This document shows positions 9,436 to 18,224 of a stretch of DNA of 64,000 nt, in pieces. The notes under the pieces were generated by a model. The model was not told where the DNA came from. It was given only the letters and a program-made list of their open reading frames with translations, and made no database searches. Numbering within the stretch: the stretch's first letter is position 1; the number at the start of each line of letters is the position of its first letter. The stretch is from Wenzhouxiangella sediminis. GTDB taxonomy: Bacteria > Pseudomonadota > Gammaproteobacteria > Xanthomonadales > Wenzhouxiangellaceae. The stretch is from the NCBI RefSeq assembly GCF_003410055.1, contig NZ_QUZK01000047.1, forward strand, positions 26,559-90,558. The letters are read 5' to 3'. A program made the position numbers and the translations under genes.

Positions 9436-9620
9436 GTGTTTCTCCCGCTTGTTTGATCAGGGCGAACGCAAGCCGCCCGCGAAGGGCAGATCGACGAACA
9501 ACATGGAAACGGCGGAGAGAAACTCCCCCTTCAGCGTCCCCGGGCGCCAACCCGCTGAGGCATAGATTACCGCACTCGGGGCGTCGTCCGGGGATCAAAT
9601 GTCGGGCCGGCGTGCGCCCA

Positions 9621-9648
9621 TTGCGCGCCGTAATACAATTGTTATACT
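9621..9648 (+). promoter_or_regulatory. Sigma70-like promoter with dyad operator for AbrB-Doc
   Basis: TTGCGC (9621-9626), a 16-base spacer and TATACT (9643-9648) make a good promoter 30 bases upstream of the antitoxin start. A dyad GTAnnACAATTGTnnTAC (9630-9647) fills the spacer and overlaps the -10 box, the expected place for autorepression by an antitoxin. Confidence 0.7.
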
Positions 9649-9677
9649 GGGTTGCCGATCAACCCGGAGCCCCGACC

Positions 9678-9905
9678 ATGACCCGCAAGCTCAAAGTTTC
9701 CGCCATCGGCAATTCCACCGGTGTGATCCTGCCCAAGGACGTGCTCGAGCGCCTGCGGGTGGGCCGCGGCGACGAATTGATGGTGCGCGAAACGCCCGAC
9801 GGCATCGTGCTCAGCCCCTACGATCCCGAACTGGCCCGCCAGATGGATGCGGCCGAGAAGATCATGCGAAAGCGGCGCAACCTGCTCAAGAAACTCGCGG
9901 AGTAG
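9678..9905 (+). CDS. AbrB/MazE-type antitoxin
   Basis: A 75-residue swapped-hairpin (SpoVT-AbrB) DNA-binding protein: MTRKLKVSAIGNSTGVILPK then DVLERLRVGRGDELMVRETPDG, with a basic C-terminal tail (MRKRRNLLKK) likely to bind the toxin. The ATG at 9678 is preferred because the longer upstream frame would cross the promoter. It is followed after three bases by a Doc-family toxin, which fixes its role as antitoxin and likely autoregulator, binding the dyad in its own promoter. Confidence 0.88.
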   Translation: MTRKLKVSAIGNSTGVILPKDVLERLRVGRGDELMVRETPDGIVLSPYDPELARQMDAAEKIMRKRRNLLKKLAE

Positions 9906-9908
9906 GCG

Positions 9909-10328
9909 ATGACTGATCCGATCTGGCTCTCAAGCGATCTGATCGAAGCGGTCCATGAACGTCAGCTCATCGAGCATGGCGGCGGAACCGGTGTCCGGGA
10001 TCGCGGGATGCTGGAGTCCGCGCTTGCGCGTCCGCAGCAGTTGTACGCCTACGGTGAGGATGTCGATGTCGTTGCACTTGCAGCGAGCTACGCATTTGGC
10101 CTGAGCAGAAACCATCCTTTCGTCGACGGCAACAAGCGAACCGCCGCGGTCGCCTGCGAATTGTTCCTGGAACTCAACGGTCACCAGCTACTGGCGGAAG
10201 ACAGCGAGCTGTATCCGGTGTTCATGGCGCTGGCGGCCGGTGAGATGGAAGAGGAAGGGCTCCTCGAATGGCTCCGTCACCACGCCCGCCCGAACCAGGT
10301 CAGCGAAGCGCCGGGCCGCTATGCCTGA
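9909..10328 (+). CDS. Doc-family toxin (Fic fold, death-on-curing)
   Basis: A 139-residue Fic-fold protein with the catalytic loop HPFVDGNKRTA (about residues 76-86), the Doc form of HxFx(D/N)GNKR. Doc from phage P1 phosphorylates EF-Tu and blocks translation; the same activity is likely here by family. The start VWLSSDLIEAVHERQLIEHGG-like region (IWLSSDLIEAVHE) is typical of Doc. It is paired with an AbrB/MazE antitoxin rather than the classical Phd, a combination common in bacterial chromosomes. Catalytic residues are intact, so the toxin should be functional. Confidence 0.9.
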   Translation: MTDPIWLSSDLIEAVHERQLIEHGGGTGVRDRGMLESALARPQQLYAYGEDVDVVALAASYAFGLSRNHPFVDGNKRTAAVACELFLELNGHQLLAEDSELYPVFMALAAGEMEEEGLLEWLRHHARPNQVSEAPGRYA

Positions 10329-10335
10329 ACCACCG

Positions 10336-10355
10336 TCCCGGCCCCCGAGCCGGGA
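10336..10355. repeat. REP-like hairpin
   Basis: TCCCGGC and GCCGGGA pair around a CCCCGA loop, identical to the hairpin at 6171-6190 and followed by the same GACCT extension. It sits in the convergent gap between doc and the S9 peptidase gene. Confidence 0.65.
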
Positions 10356-10470
10356 CCTCCCCGGAGCGCCCGCAGCGCCGAGAACGAGCGGGCTGCCCTG
10401 AAAGCTCCCGGATCGCCGCACCGCGGCGTCCGGGAAGACGCTCATCTTGTCGAACGAACGAACGAACCAG

Positions 10471-12552
10471 TCATTCGTCCTTCAGGTACTCCGCCAGCCA
10501 CTCGTGCACTTCGTTCCAGAAGTGCCGGGCCTCCTTGCCCTTCATGATCCAGTGGTTGGCGTCGTGGAAGACCAGCAGGCGCGAGGGCACCTGCATGCGC
10601 TGCAGGTAGGTCCAGGCGGCGAGCGTCTGGTTGAGCGGCACGCGGTAGTCCTGCTCGCCGATGGTCAGCATGGTCGGCGTGGAGAACTCGGGCGCGTAGG
10701 TCGAGGGGCTCTGTTCGTCCCAGACCTCGCTGTCGCCCCAGGGCGGGCCGTCGTTCATGCGCTCGCGGTGGTAGATCACGTCGCTGGTGGCCCACTGGCC
10801 TTCCAGATCCACCAGGCCGGCGTGGCCGACCAGCGCGTCGAAGCGATTCGTCGTGGCCAGCAGCCAGTTGACCAGGTGGCCGCCGTAGCTTGCGCCCGTG
10901 GCGGCCTGGCGTTCGGGGTCGATGAAGTCGAAGCGCTCGGTGGCGATGTCGGCGGCTTCCACCAGCTCTTCTCCCGGCGTGGCCAGCGGGTCGCCCTCGA
11001 TGTTGCGCGAGAACTCCGCGCCGTAGCCGACCGAACCGGTGTAGTCGGTCAGCAGCACCACGTAGCCCTCGCTGGCCAGCAGGTGCGGGCTCCAGCGCAC
11101 GTGGTCGGCGTCCAGCGAGGAGCTGAACGGACCGCCGTGGATGAACAGCACCAGCGGATACTGCTTGCTCTCGTCGAAGTCCGGCGGCAGCGCCAGCCAG
11201 TTGTGGATGCGCCGGCCCTTCGAGGAGGTGAACCAGAATTCGCGGAAGGCCGGGCGGTCCAGTCCTTCGAGCCGTTCGGCGTTGAAATCGGTCAGCGCGG
11301 CGTGGCGGCCGGTCTCGGCATTCACGCGCACGACTTCCACCGGCACCGCCGAGCTTTCCCAGTTGGCGACGATGAAGTTCCCGGCAGCCTGGACGCCCCC
11401 GTAGACGCCCCGGCTTTCGGCATCGAGCACGGTGATTTCGCTGCCGTCGGCGGCCATGGCGAACAGGCGCACCCGCCCCTGGTCGGCCGCGTCGAAGTAT
11501 ATCGTCTCGCCGTCGGCGGCGATGTCGAAGCCGCCCACCGAGCGGTCGAAGCCGGCGGTGAGTACGTCCAGTTCGCCGTCGATGCCCGAGCCGTTCCATT
11601 CGCCGCGCGCGATCTCGTTGTGGTTGTAGACCCAGTCGTTGATCGGCTCGTAGTGGCAGTAGAGATAGTCACCGGCCGGGGAGAACTGCGCCCCGCCGCA
11701 GTTGAAGTCGCTGCCGTCGGTGATGCGATGCGGCTCGCCGCCTTCCAGCGGCACGCGGTAGAGATGGCGCTCGACGATCGAGTGCGCGGCCTCGTGCAGG
11801 TTCTCGGTGGCGGTGACCACCAGGGCGTCGCCTGACGGCGTCCAGGCGGCGTTCAGGCCGCCCTCGTAGCCGGGGCCGGAGACCAGCTCGGTGCCGAACA
11901 GCAGGTCGCGCGGCTCGGCCCCGGCCTCGGGGGCCTGCACGAACAGCCGGGTCTGCTTGTCGTCGCGCCAGTGATCCCAGTCGCGCACGGGGAAATACTC
12001 GTAGCGCGAGACGTTGATGCCGTCGTCCTTCTCGGCCTTCTTGCGCTCGGCGTTGGCCTCGTCGCCTTCCAGCCCGGGCCAGACGCGGCTCTCGTAGGCG
12101 ATCATCGAGCCGTCCGGGCTCCATTTCGGATTGGACGCGCCCGTGGACAGCTCGGTGACCTGCTGCGCCTCGCCGGGGCCGGTCATGTCCATCACGTAGA
12201 TCTGGGCTTCGGCGTCTTCCTCTTCGCTGCGCTTGGCCGAAAACGCGATCGCGCCGCCGTCGGGCCGCCAGTCCACGCCGGACTCGACCGAGGGCGTGGC
12301 GGTGAGCCGGCGCGGCGGTTCGGAGCCGTCGATGGTGACCAGCCACAGGTCGGAGACGTCTTCGTCCTCCTCGTAGGACGGTTCGGTCACCGACACCACG
12401 GCTCGCTCGCCGTCGGGGGCGACCACCGGCGCGCCGAGGCGCTTCATCAGCCAGACTTCCTCGTGGATGACGGGGCGAAGCTCGGTCTCCTGCGCGGCTA
12501 GGGGTCCGGCCAGCAACAGGGCAAGAGCGCAAACGAAAAGCTGCTTGAACAT
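10471..12552 (-). CDS. S9 family prolyl oligopeptidase-type peptidase
   Basis: A 693-residue secreted serine peptidase. The ATG at 12552 opens a signal peptide (MFKQLFVCALALLLAGPLAA); any longer frame runs antisense through the GGDEF/EAL gene and is an artefact. The N-terminal half is a WD40-like propeller with repeats such as PKWSPDGSMIAYES and PSGDALVVTATE. The C-terminal alpha/beta-hydrolase domain has Ser555 in GASYGGHLV, Asp635 in GEQDYRVP and His667 in FHDANHW, a full catalytic triad. It resembles acylaminoacyl/dipeptidyl peptidases of proteolytic gammaproteobacteria and probably degrades peptides in the periplasm. It lies 74 bases downstream of the GGDEF/EAL gene on the same strand. 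Confidence 0.9.
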   Translation of the reverse strand: MFKQLFVCALALLLAGPLAAQETELRPVIHEEVWLMKRLGAPVVAPDGERAVVSVTEPSYEEDEDVSDLWLVTIDGSEPPRRLTATPSVESGVDWRPDGGAIAFSAKRSEEEDAEAQIYVMDMTGPGEAQQVTELSTGASNPKWSPDGSMIAYESRVWPGLEGDEANAERKKAEKDDGINVSRYEYFPVRDWDHWRDDKQTRLFVQAPEAGAEPRDLLFGTELVSGPGYEGGLNAAWTPSGDALVVTATENLHEAAHSIVERHLYRVPLEGGEPHRITDGSDFNCGGAQFSPAGDYLYCHYEPINDWVYNHNEIARGEWNGSGIDGELDVLTAGFDRSVGGFDIAADGETIYFDAADQGRVRLFAMAADGSEITVLDAESRGVYGGVQAAGNFIVANWESSAVPVEVVRVNAETGRHAALTDFNAERLEGLDRPAFREFWFTSSKGRRIHNWLALPPDFDESKQYPLVLFIHGGPFSSSLDADHVRWSPHLLASEGYVVLLTDYTGSVGYGAEFSRNIEGDPLATPGEELVEAADIATERFDFIDPERQAATGASYGGHLVNWLLATTNRFDALVGHAGLVDLEGQWATSDVIYHRERMNDGPPWGDSEVWDEQSPSTYAPEFSTPTMLTIGEQDYRVPLNQTLAAWTYLQRMQVPSRLLVFHDANHWIMKGKEARHFWNEVHEWLAEYLKDE

Positions 12553-12626
12553 CGGTTTCTCCGGGATTTTCCTTCGCCCAATGATAAATGCCCGCCGGTT
12601 AAGCGCGGCGAGGCGGCGCGCGGGCC

Positions 12627-14795
12627 TCAGTCGGATGCCGGGTCGAACAGCCCGGGCTCGGGCCGGAAGGCGGCGATCTCGGCGGCCGGCATCGGTCGGG
12701 CCAGCAGGAAGCCCTGCACCAGGTCGCAGCCGTTGTCGCGCAGGAGTTCGAGCTGCTCGCGCGATTCCACGCCCTCGGCGATCACCCGCATGCCCACCGA
12801 ATGCGCCATGGCGATGATGGCCGAGCTCAGCGCCAGGTCGTCCGGGTCGGACAGGATGTCGGCAACGAAGCTGCGGTCGATCTTCACGCCCGAAACGCGC
12901 AGCTGGCGCAGGTGGTTCAGGCCCGAGAAGCCGGTACCGAAGTCGTCGAGCCAGACATTGATGTCGCGCTGGCGCAGCGCCAGCAGGGTCTCGGCCGCCA
13001 GGTCCCGGTCGTGCAGCAGGCTCGACTCGGTCAGTTCGAGGCTCAGGCAGGCGGCGGGCAGTCCGCTTTCGGCCAGGGATTGCTCCACCAGGTGCACCAG
13101 GTCGCGCCGCAGCAACTGCCGGCCGGAAATGTTGACGCCCACGCGCAGGCCCGGGCAGCTTTCCTGCCAGGCCGCGGCGTCGTGACACGCCCGCGCCAGC
13201 ACGAAGCGCCCCAGTTCGTCGATCAGGGTGCTCGACTCGGCCACGGCGATGAAACGGTCCGGCTCGACCTGGCCGAGCTCGGGGTGGTGCCAGCGCAGCA
13301 GGGCCTCGGCGCCGACGACCCGGCCGCTGTCCAGCGCCACGATGGGCTGGTAGTTCAGGTCCACTTCGCCGCGCTCGAGCGATTCGCGCAGCAATTGTTC
13401 GAGCCGGAGGTTCTCCTCGGCGGCCGCCCGCAGGTGGTCGCGGTAGAAGAACAGGCCGTTCTTGCCCTCGAGCTTGGCCTGGTACATGGCCAGGTCCCCG
13501 CACTTGAGCAGTTGGCGGGCCGAGCGGGCGTCGTCGGGGAAGCTCGACACCCCGATGCTCGCGCTCAGGAAGAGCTGGCGGTCGCCCACCTGGAACGCCT
13601 CGCCCAGGCTCGAGAGGATGCTGCGCGCCAGGGTGGTGCAGCGTTCCTTGATGTCACCGCCGGTGAGCAGGGCCACGAACTCGTCGCCGCCCAGGCGGGC
13701 GATGACGGGCCGCTCGGCTTCCGAATGGCCGGCGAAGGCCGCCACCCGGTCCTGCAGGCGCCGGGCGAACTCGGTCAGCACGAGATCGCCGGCATCGTGG
13801 CCGAGCGTGTCGTTGATGCGCTTGAAGTCGTCGAGGTCGATGAACAACAGGCCCAGGCCGGTCAGTTCGTGATCCTGGTCGCCGACGGCCTGGTCGAGCA
13901 GTTCGCGGAACATCAGGCGGTTGGGCAGGCCGGTCAGCGCGTCCTGGTAGGCCAGGCGCCGGATCTCGCGGTCGTGGTCGCGCAGGGACAGCGCCATACG
14001 GTTGAACGACTGGACCAGCTTGCCCAGCTCGTCGCCGCGCGGGTTGGGCCCTTCGACCGGCTCGAACTGCCCGTGCTCGATGCGGTCGGCCGCCGCAGCC
14101 AGCGCCCGGATGGGCCTCAGCAGGCCGCGGGCGATCAGCCAGGCCGCGCCGGCCGCGCCCAGCACCAGGATGCTGAAGGCGACGAACAGCCAGTGCATCT
14201 GCGACTCGAAACGTCCGCGCAGGCGCTGGGTCAGCTCGGCCTGTTCGCGCGTCACCGCCGCGTCCGCCGCACCCCGCGACAGGCCCAGGCGCACGCCGCC
14301 CAGCGGCACGCTGCCGAGCATTAGGGTTCGACTGAGATCCAGGCGGTGCTCGCTCCACAGCGCCAGCGGCCGGTCTTCCGGCCGGCCGACGGCGGCGATG
14401 ACGGTATCGGCCAGCGGATCGTCCATGCGCTCGCCGAAGCGCTCCAGCACCCGCTTTCCGTCGTGGATCAGCCGGCCCTCCAGGTCGAAGACCTGCACGT
14501 ATTCCACGTCGTCGCGGGCCAGTACCGGCGCCAGCGCCGAGCGCAGCCCCGAGAAATCGTAGAAATACATCAGGTTGGGCAGTTCCTCGGCCAGGTGCTC
14601 GAGGGTGACCTCGCCGCGCAGCTGCAGGTCGGACAGCGCATTGTCGAGAATCGCCCGGCTGCTCTGTTCGACCAGCGCCTCGTTGTTGCGCGTGCCGGTC
14701 ACCCACAGCAGGGCCAGGGCACCGAGCAGGGCCACGGCGGCCAGCAGCACCGAAATGCCCAGCTTGGTGCCCAGCCCCGGGGACGGGCGTTTCAC
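12627..14795 (-). CDS. Membrane GGDEF-EAL protein with HAMP
   Basis: A 722-residue cyclic-di-GMP protein. Transmembrane segments at about 12-33 and 201-222 bracket a periplasmic sensor region, then a HAMP domain, a GGDEF domain with [11 protein letters not shown] (GGDEF 369-373, intact) and an EAL domain with [12 protein letters not shown] (EAL 497-499) and [11 protein letters not shown] (617-622), both intact. It could therefore make and break c-di-GMP. Its start overlaps the stop of the PhnD-like binding protein by four bases, so that protein is probably the ligand-sensing partner of the periplasmic domain. Which activity dominates cannot be told from sequence. Confidence 0.9.
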   Translation of the reverse strand: MKRPSPGLGTKLGISVLLAAVALLGALALLWVTGTRNNEALVEQSSRAILDNALSDLQLRGEVTLEHLAEELPNLMYFYDFSGLRSALAPVLARDDVEYVQVFDLEGRLIHDGKRVLERFGERMDDPLADTVIAAVGRPEDRPLALWSEHRLDLSRTLMLGSVPLGGVRLGLSRGAADAAVTREQAELTQRLRGRFESQMHWLFVAFSILVLGAAGAAWLIARGLLRPIRALAAAADRIEHGQFEPVEGPNPRGDELGKLVQSFNRMALSLRDHDREIRRLAYQDALTGLPNRLMFRELLDQAVGDQDHELTGLGLLFIDLDDFKRINDTLGHDAGDLVLTEFARRLQDRVAAFAGHSEAERPVIARLGGDEFVALLTGGDIKERCTTLARSILSSLGEAFQVGDRQLFLSASIGVSSFPDDARSARQLLKCGDLAMYQAKLEGKNGLFFYRDHLRAAAEENLRLEQLLRESLERGEVDLNYQPIVALDSGRVVGAEALLRWHHPELGQVEPDRFIAVAESSTLIDELGRFVLARACHDAAAWQESCPGLRVGVNISGRQLLRRDLVHLVEQSLAESGLPAACLSLELTESSLLHDRDLAAETLLALRQRDINVWLDDFGTGFSGLNHLRQLRVSGVKIDRSFVADILSDPDDLALSSAIIAMAHSVGMRVIAEGVESREQLELLRDNGCDLVQGFLLARPMPAAEIAAFRPEPGLFDPASD

Positions 14796-15709
14796 TGCAG
14801 CTCCCGGCGCACGCGCTCGACCAGCGGGCCCAACGCCTCGAGCTGGCGCGCGACCTCGGGCGTGAAGGGGGTGAAGCGGTCGGTGCGGAAGAAGCTGTTC
14901 AGGGCCGCGTCGGCGTCCGGGTCCGAGCCGGCGGCCAGCAGCAGTTCGAGCAGGCGTTCGCGAATCGGCTCGGCCAGGTCGGTGCGCACCAACTCGAGCG
15001 CGCGCGGGTAATCCGGACTGCGACCGATGACATGCAGGTCGGCGCTGTAGTTGGCCACCGGACGGATGAGATAGTCGTAGTCCTGGTTGCTGATCGTGGC
15101 CACGTCGACCAGGCGTTGGTGCACCCAGGCCACCGAGTTGGCCTCTTCGCCGGTGAAGGCATAGCCCACGCGGTCGGAGGGCGCGGCATCCAGCGGCGAG
15201 AGCAACCCGGCCAGCGACAGGCCGCGCTCGAGCAGCACGCCGGCCGGCACCAGGTAGGCGCTGGTGGAATTGGGATGCTGGAAGGCGATGGTATGGCCCG
15301 GCAGGTCGTCGAGCGAGTCGATGCCGCTGTCGCGCCGGGCCACGAACACCGAGTAATAACGCTGCTCGCCACCGCGCCAGCTCAGCGCCAGCGGCTCGGC
15401 GCCGCCGCGCTCCATCAGGCCCATCGCCGCGCCCGCCGTTTCGGTGACCCAGTCGACCTGGCCCTGGCGAAGGTAGCTGGCCATGGCCGCCGTGTCGGGC
15501 GCCATCAGCACCCGCCCCTCGCTAATGCCCAGGTCGCCCATGTTCGCGACCACGTAGTCGAGCAGCGGCTTGAGCCGGTCGTAATGGGCGGCCGGGTTGT
15601 CGCTGACGCGCCCGAGCACCAGCACGTCGCCCTGCGCGCGCACCATTCCTGAGCCGGACAACAGCACGACGATCAGGAAGGCGCGGGCGAGCAGACCGGC
15701 AATCGACAT
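14792..15709 (-). CDS. PhnD-like periplasmic binding protein
   Basis: A 305-residue periplasmic binding protein of the phosphate/phosphonate (PhnD) class. It has a signal peptide ([20 protein letters not shown], cut after VRA), then [20 protein letters not shown] and the class features [31 protein letters not shown] and [17 protein letters not shown]. No ABC permease or ATPase lies nearby. Its stop overlaps the start of the GGDEF/EAL gene (ATGA), which points to a sensory rather than transport role, as in other binding-protein/diguanylate cyclase pairs. The ligand is unknown; an oxyanion is possible from the family. Confidence 0.82.
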   Translation of the reverse strand: MSIAGLLARAFLIVVLLSGSGMVRAQGDVLVLGRVSDNPAAHYDRLKPLLDYVVANMGDLGISEGRVLMAPDTAAMASYLRQGQVDWVTETAGAAMGLMERGGAEPLALSWRGGEQRYYSVFVARRDSGIDSLDDLPGHTIAFQHPNSTSAYLVPAGVLLERGLSLAGLLSPLDAAPSDRVGYAFTGEEANSVAWVHQRLVDVATISNQDYDYLIRPVANYSADLHVIGRSPDYPRALELVRTDLAEPIRERLLELLLAAGSDPDADAALNSFFRTDRFTPFTPEVARQLEALGPLVERVRRELQ

Positions 15710-15834
15710 TTTCCAGGGACCCCTTGGGCATCGGAACGGGCCCCGCGGGCGCGGCGCGCCGGGCGGGAAACGTCCCCTTCCCGGCGATTATAGCTTCACG
15801 GTCCGGCCAATTCGACGCCCCGGAAAAGCCCCTT

Positions 15835-16533
15835 CTAGCGGTCCTGCGGCGGTGTGGGCAGCACCATCAGTTCGTGCACGTCCACGTGCGGCGGCTGGCT
15901 CAGCGCGAACATCACCGTGCGGGCGACGTCCGCGGCCTCGAGTGCGTCGGGCACCGGCTTGTCGAAGAACGGCGTGTCGACCATGCCCGGCTCGATCAGG
16001 GTCACGCGCACGCCCGTGCCTTCCAGCTCGGCGCGCAGGCCGTAGCCGATGGCCGAAACGGCCCACTTGGTCGCCGAGTACATCGAACCGGCCAGGGTGC
16101 GCCGGCCGGCCACCGAGCCGGTCAGCAGCACGTGGCCCTTGCGCTTTTTCACCTCGTCGAGCGAGGCGCGCAGCGTGTAGGCCGCGCCCAGGATGTTGAC
16201 GTCAACCATCTCCTTCCAGTCGTCGACCGAGCCGCCGGCGAAACCGGCGGGCCGCCCGCCGACCCCGGCATTGGCGAAGACCGCGTCGATGCGGCCGTAG
16301 TGATCGATCACCGCCTGCACCATGCGCTTCTGATCCTCGAAATCGGTGACGTCGCAGGCCACGGAGAAAGCGCGATCGCTGCCCAGCTCGTCGACCAGGG
16401 CCTCGAGCTTGTCCTTCGAACGCGCGGCCAGGGCCAGGCGGTAGCCTTCCTTCGCGGCCTGCCGCGCGGTTTCGGCGCCGATGCCGCTGGAGGCGCCGGT
16501 GATCAGCAGGACTCTGTCGTGTTGTTCGCTCAT
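15835..16533 (-). CDS. Short-chain dehydrogenase/reductase (SDR)
   Basis: A 232-residue classical SDR. The NAD(P)-binding motif is LLITGASSGIGAETARQA, followed by VFANAGVGG (NNAG equivalent), the catalytic Ser in VLLTGSVAGR, and YSATKWAVSAI (YxxxK). The sequence EPGMVDTPFF is the usual post-catalytic stretch. I start at 16533 (MSEQHDRV) rather than ten codons upstream because this matches the usual family N-terminus. Arg-rich residues near the Rossmann loop (ARSKDKL) suggest NADP preference. The substrate is unknown. It stands alone. Confidence 0.85.
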   Translation of the reverse strand: MSEQHDRVLLITGASSGIGAETARQAAKEGYRLALAARSKDKLEALVDELGSDRAFSVACDVTDFEDQKRMVQAVIDHYGRIDAVFANAGVGGRPAGFAGGSVDDWKEMVDVNILGAAYTLRASLDEVKKRKGHVLLTGSVAGRRTLAGSMYSATKWAVSAIGYGLRAELEGTGVRVTLIEPGMVDTPFFDKPVPDALEAADVARTVMFALSQPPHVDVHELMVLPTPPQDR

Positions 16534-16590
16534 GGTGGTTCCGTGGTTATGAATTGCGTGCACCCTAGCACCCGCATCGGAAAATCCGGC

Positions 16591-17088
16591 TCAACGAAAC
16601 CGACCAGCCGCCCGCTCGAGCTCATCCCGCCTCGACAGCAGAGCGCGACGCTGCCGATGCGCGCGCAGCAGCAGGGCGACGGCGATGGCCAGCATCACCA
16701 GCCCCAAGCCGCCGGCCAGCCAGGCGGCGTTCGATTCGGTCATCACGGCCGCCGTCAGCGTGGCCGCGGCGAACAGCCCGCTGAAGGTGGTGGCCAGCGT
16801 GCCCGCGACCACGCGGTGGGCATGCATCAGCGGCCGGCGGAACAGGGCCCAGGCCGAATAGCCCACCCAGCAGGCCGCGATGGCGACCAGCACGCCGAAG
16901 GCGGTCTGGGTGCGAAGCAGCAGGGCCGGCTCGGTGATCAGCAGCGCTGCCACCAGCACACCCATGCCGGCGGCGAAGACCATCAGCAGCACGTGGGCGT
17001 AGCGCCCGGTGGGCGACAGGCTTCGCTCGGTCAGTTCCATGAGCTGGCGGTGGAGGTCGTTGGGGCGATAGTCGGTTGACGTGCTCAT
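16591..17088 (-). CDS. Membrane protein partner of sigma factor
   Basis: A 165-residue protein with four predicted membrane segments (VLLMVFAAGMGVLVAALLI, FGVLVAIAACWVGYSAWAL, GTLATTFSGLFAAATLTAAV and GGLGLVMLAIAVALLL) and a basic, coiled C-terminal tail. Its ATG overlaps the sigma-factor stop (ATGA). The layout sigma then small membrane protein recurs at 62.2-63.3 kb with an unrelated sigma, so an anti-sigma or regulatory role is a reasonable inference, but no zinc-finger anti-sigma motif (HxxxCxxC) is present. Confidence 0.65.
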   Translation of the reverse strand: MSTSTDYRPNDLHRQLMELTERSLSPTGRYAHVLLMVFAAGMGVLVAALLITEPALLLRTQTAFGVLVAIAACWVGYSAWALFRRPLMHAHRVVAGTLATTFSGLFAAATLTAAVMTESNAAWLAGGLGLVMLAIAVALLLRAHRQRRALLSRRDELERAAGRFR

Positions 17089-17657
17089 GGCGAATCTCCA
17101 GTGCCCCGCGGGGCGTCGTTGGTTTCGAGAACGGCCCGTAGCCGGGTGCGGGCGCGGTGCAGGCGCGACTTGACAGTGCCGAGTGGCACGGCCGTTATTT
17201 CGGCCATTTCGGCCAGGCTCAGTTGTTCCAGGTAGAACAGCACCACGGCTTCGCGCTCGGGCGGGGCCAGTGCCGCCAGCCCGTGCTCGATCTGGTCGCG
17301 GCGCAGGTGTTCGGCCTGCAGGTCGGCGTCGTCGACCAGTACCTCGATGGGCGCGTGCGCCGGCTCGGCGTAGCGCAGCCGCAGCCGGTCGATCAGCACG
17401 CGGTGGGCGATGCCGAACAGCCAGGAGCGCAACCGGGCGGGATCGCGCAGGCCCGGCATTCCCCGAAGAATGCGCAACCAGGTGTCCTGCACCAGGTCAT
17501 CGGCCTCCGATTCGCTGTTGGCCACGCGCCGCACGTAGCCGCGCAGGCGATCGGCATAGCGCTCGATCAACTCGTCGAAGGCCGAGCGCTCGCCGAGCTG
17601 GCAGCGGATGGCCAGCAGTTCGTCACGTCGTGCCTGTTCGTTCCGGTTGTCGTTCAA
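17085..17657 (-). CDS. RNA polymerase sigma factor, ECF/sigma70-like
   Basis: A 190-residue sigma factor. Region 2 includes YADRLRGYVRRVANSESEAD then DLVQDTWLRILRG, and region 4 has LAALAPPEREAVVLFYLEQL then SLAEMAEITAVPLGTVKSRL. I place the start at a TTG (17657): there is no ATG or GTG near the conserved N-terminus, and GGGAAAA lies just upstream. The frame stays open far upstream only because it runs antisense through repeats and the S46 peptidase gene. The stop overlaps the next gene, a membrane protein that may regulate it. Confidence 0.82.
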   Translation of the reverse strand: MNDNRNEQARRDELLAIRCQLGERSAFDELIERYADRLRGYVRRVANSESEADDLVQDTWLRILRGMPGLRDPARLRSWLFGIAHRVLIDRLRLRYAEPAHAPIEVLVDDADLQAEHLRRDQIEHGLAALAPPEREAVVLFYLEQLSLAEMAEITAVPLGTVKSRLHRARTRLRAVLETNDAPRGTGDSP

Positions 17658-17798
17658 GGGCTTTTTCCCGGGTGTCCTGACCAAGGTAGTCGCAAGAGCA
17701 CCCAAAAGGTTCGCGCAGCCGAAAAACCGATGCCGAGCCCCACCCCACGGCAAAAGCCTGAACCAGATTCCAGGCCCGCACCCCGATCCCGGATTCTT

Positions 17799-18147
17799 TC
17801 CGGAACCCCGAACCGACGCACAGCGTCGTCCCGGAACCCGATCCGGGACCTCCCCGCCGAAGACGCCGACCGATGGAAGGCCCCGGCTCAAGGCCGGGGC
17901 GACGATGTGGTTATCTTTTCCTGAACACTGAACACTGAACACTGAACACTGAACCCTGAAACCTGAAACCCAACCCAACGCGGCGCAGCCGCCCCGCACC
18001 ACCCAAACGCCCCACCTGCCTCCGGAACCCCGAACCGACGCACAGCGTCGTCCCGGACCCCGATCCGGGACCTCCCCACCGAAGACGCCGACCGATGGAA
18101 GGCCCCGGCTCAAGGCCGGGGCGACGATGCAGTTGTCTTTTCCTGAA
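17799..18147. repeat. Direct repeat pair, 222-bp spacing
   Basis: Bases 17799-17925 and 18021-18147 are the same 127-base block with five substitutions and no indels. Each copy holds two REP-like hairpins: TCCCGG/CCGGGA, and CCCCGGC-TCAA-GGCCGGGG. The block sits in the 567-base gap between the divergent sigma factor and the S46 peptidase, so both promoters must lie within or beside it. The rest of this gap (17658-17798, 17971-18020, 18172-18224) shows nothing I can name. Confidence 0.9.
17922..17970. repeat. Heptamer tandem array (TGAACAC)
   Basis: Seven consecutive 7-base units: four TGAACAC, then TGAACCC and two TGAAACC. A shorter, more degenerate array of the same unit (TGAAACC, TGAACAC, TGAACCC, TGCAACC) follows the second direct-repeat copy at 18144-18171. 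Period and lack of unique spacers rule out CRISPR. Confidence 0.85.
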
Positions 18148-18224
18148 ACCTGAACACTGAACCCTGCAACCTGTCTTCCTTTAACATTGCCCGTTTCGAA
18201 AGCCCCAAGCACCGGAGCAACTCC

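Noticed and set aside
10471..13503. Longer version of the S9 peptidase
   Set aside because: The extra 317 codons are antisense-type sequence within the GGDEF/EAL gene; the signal peptide fixes the start at 12552.
12801..14324. 507-codon plus-strand frame
   Set aside because: Shadow of the GGDEF/EAL gene, which has full motifs.
17922..18171. Short tandem repeats as a CRISPR array
   Set aside because: Seven-base units without spacers and no cas genes; Cas4-like DUF2779 at 49 kb is a different family.
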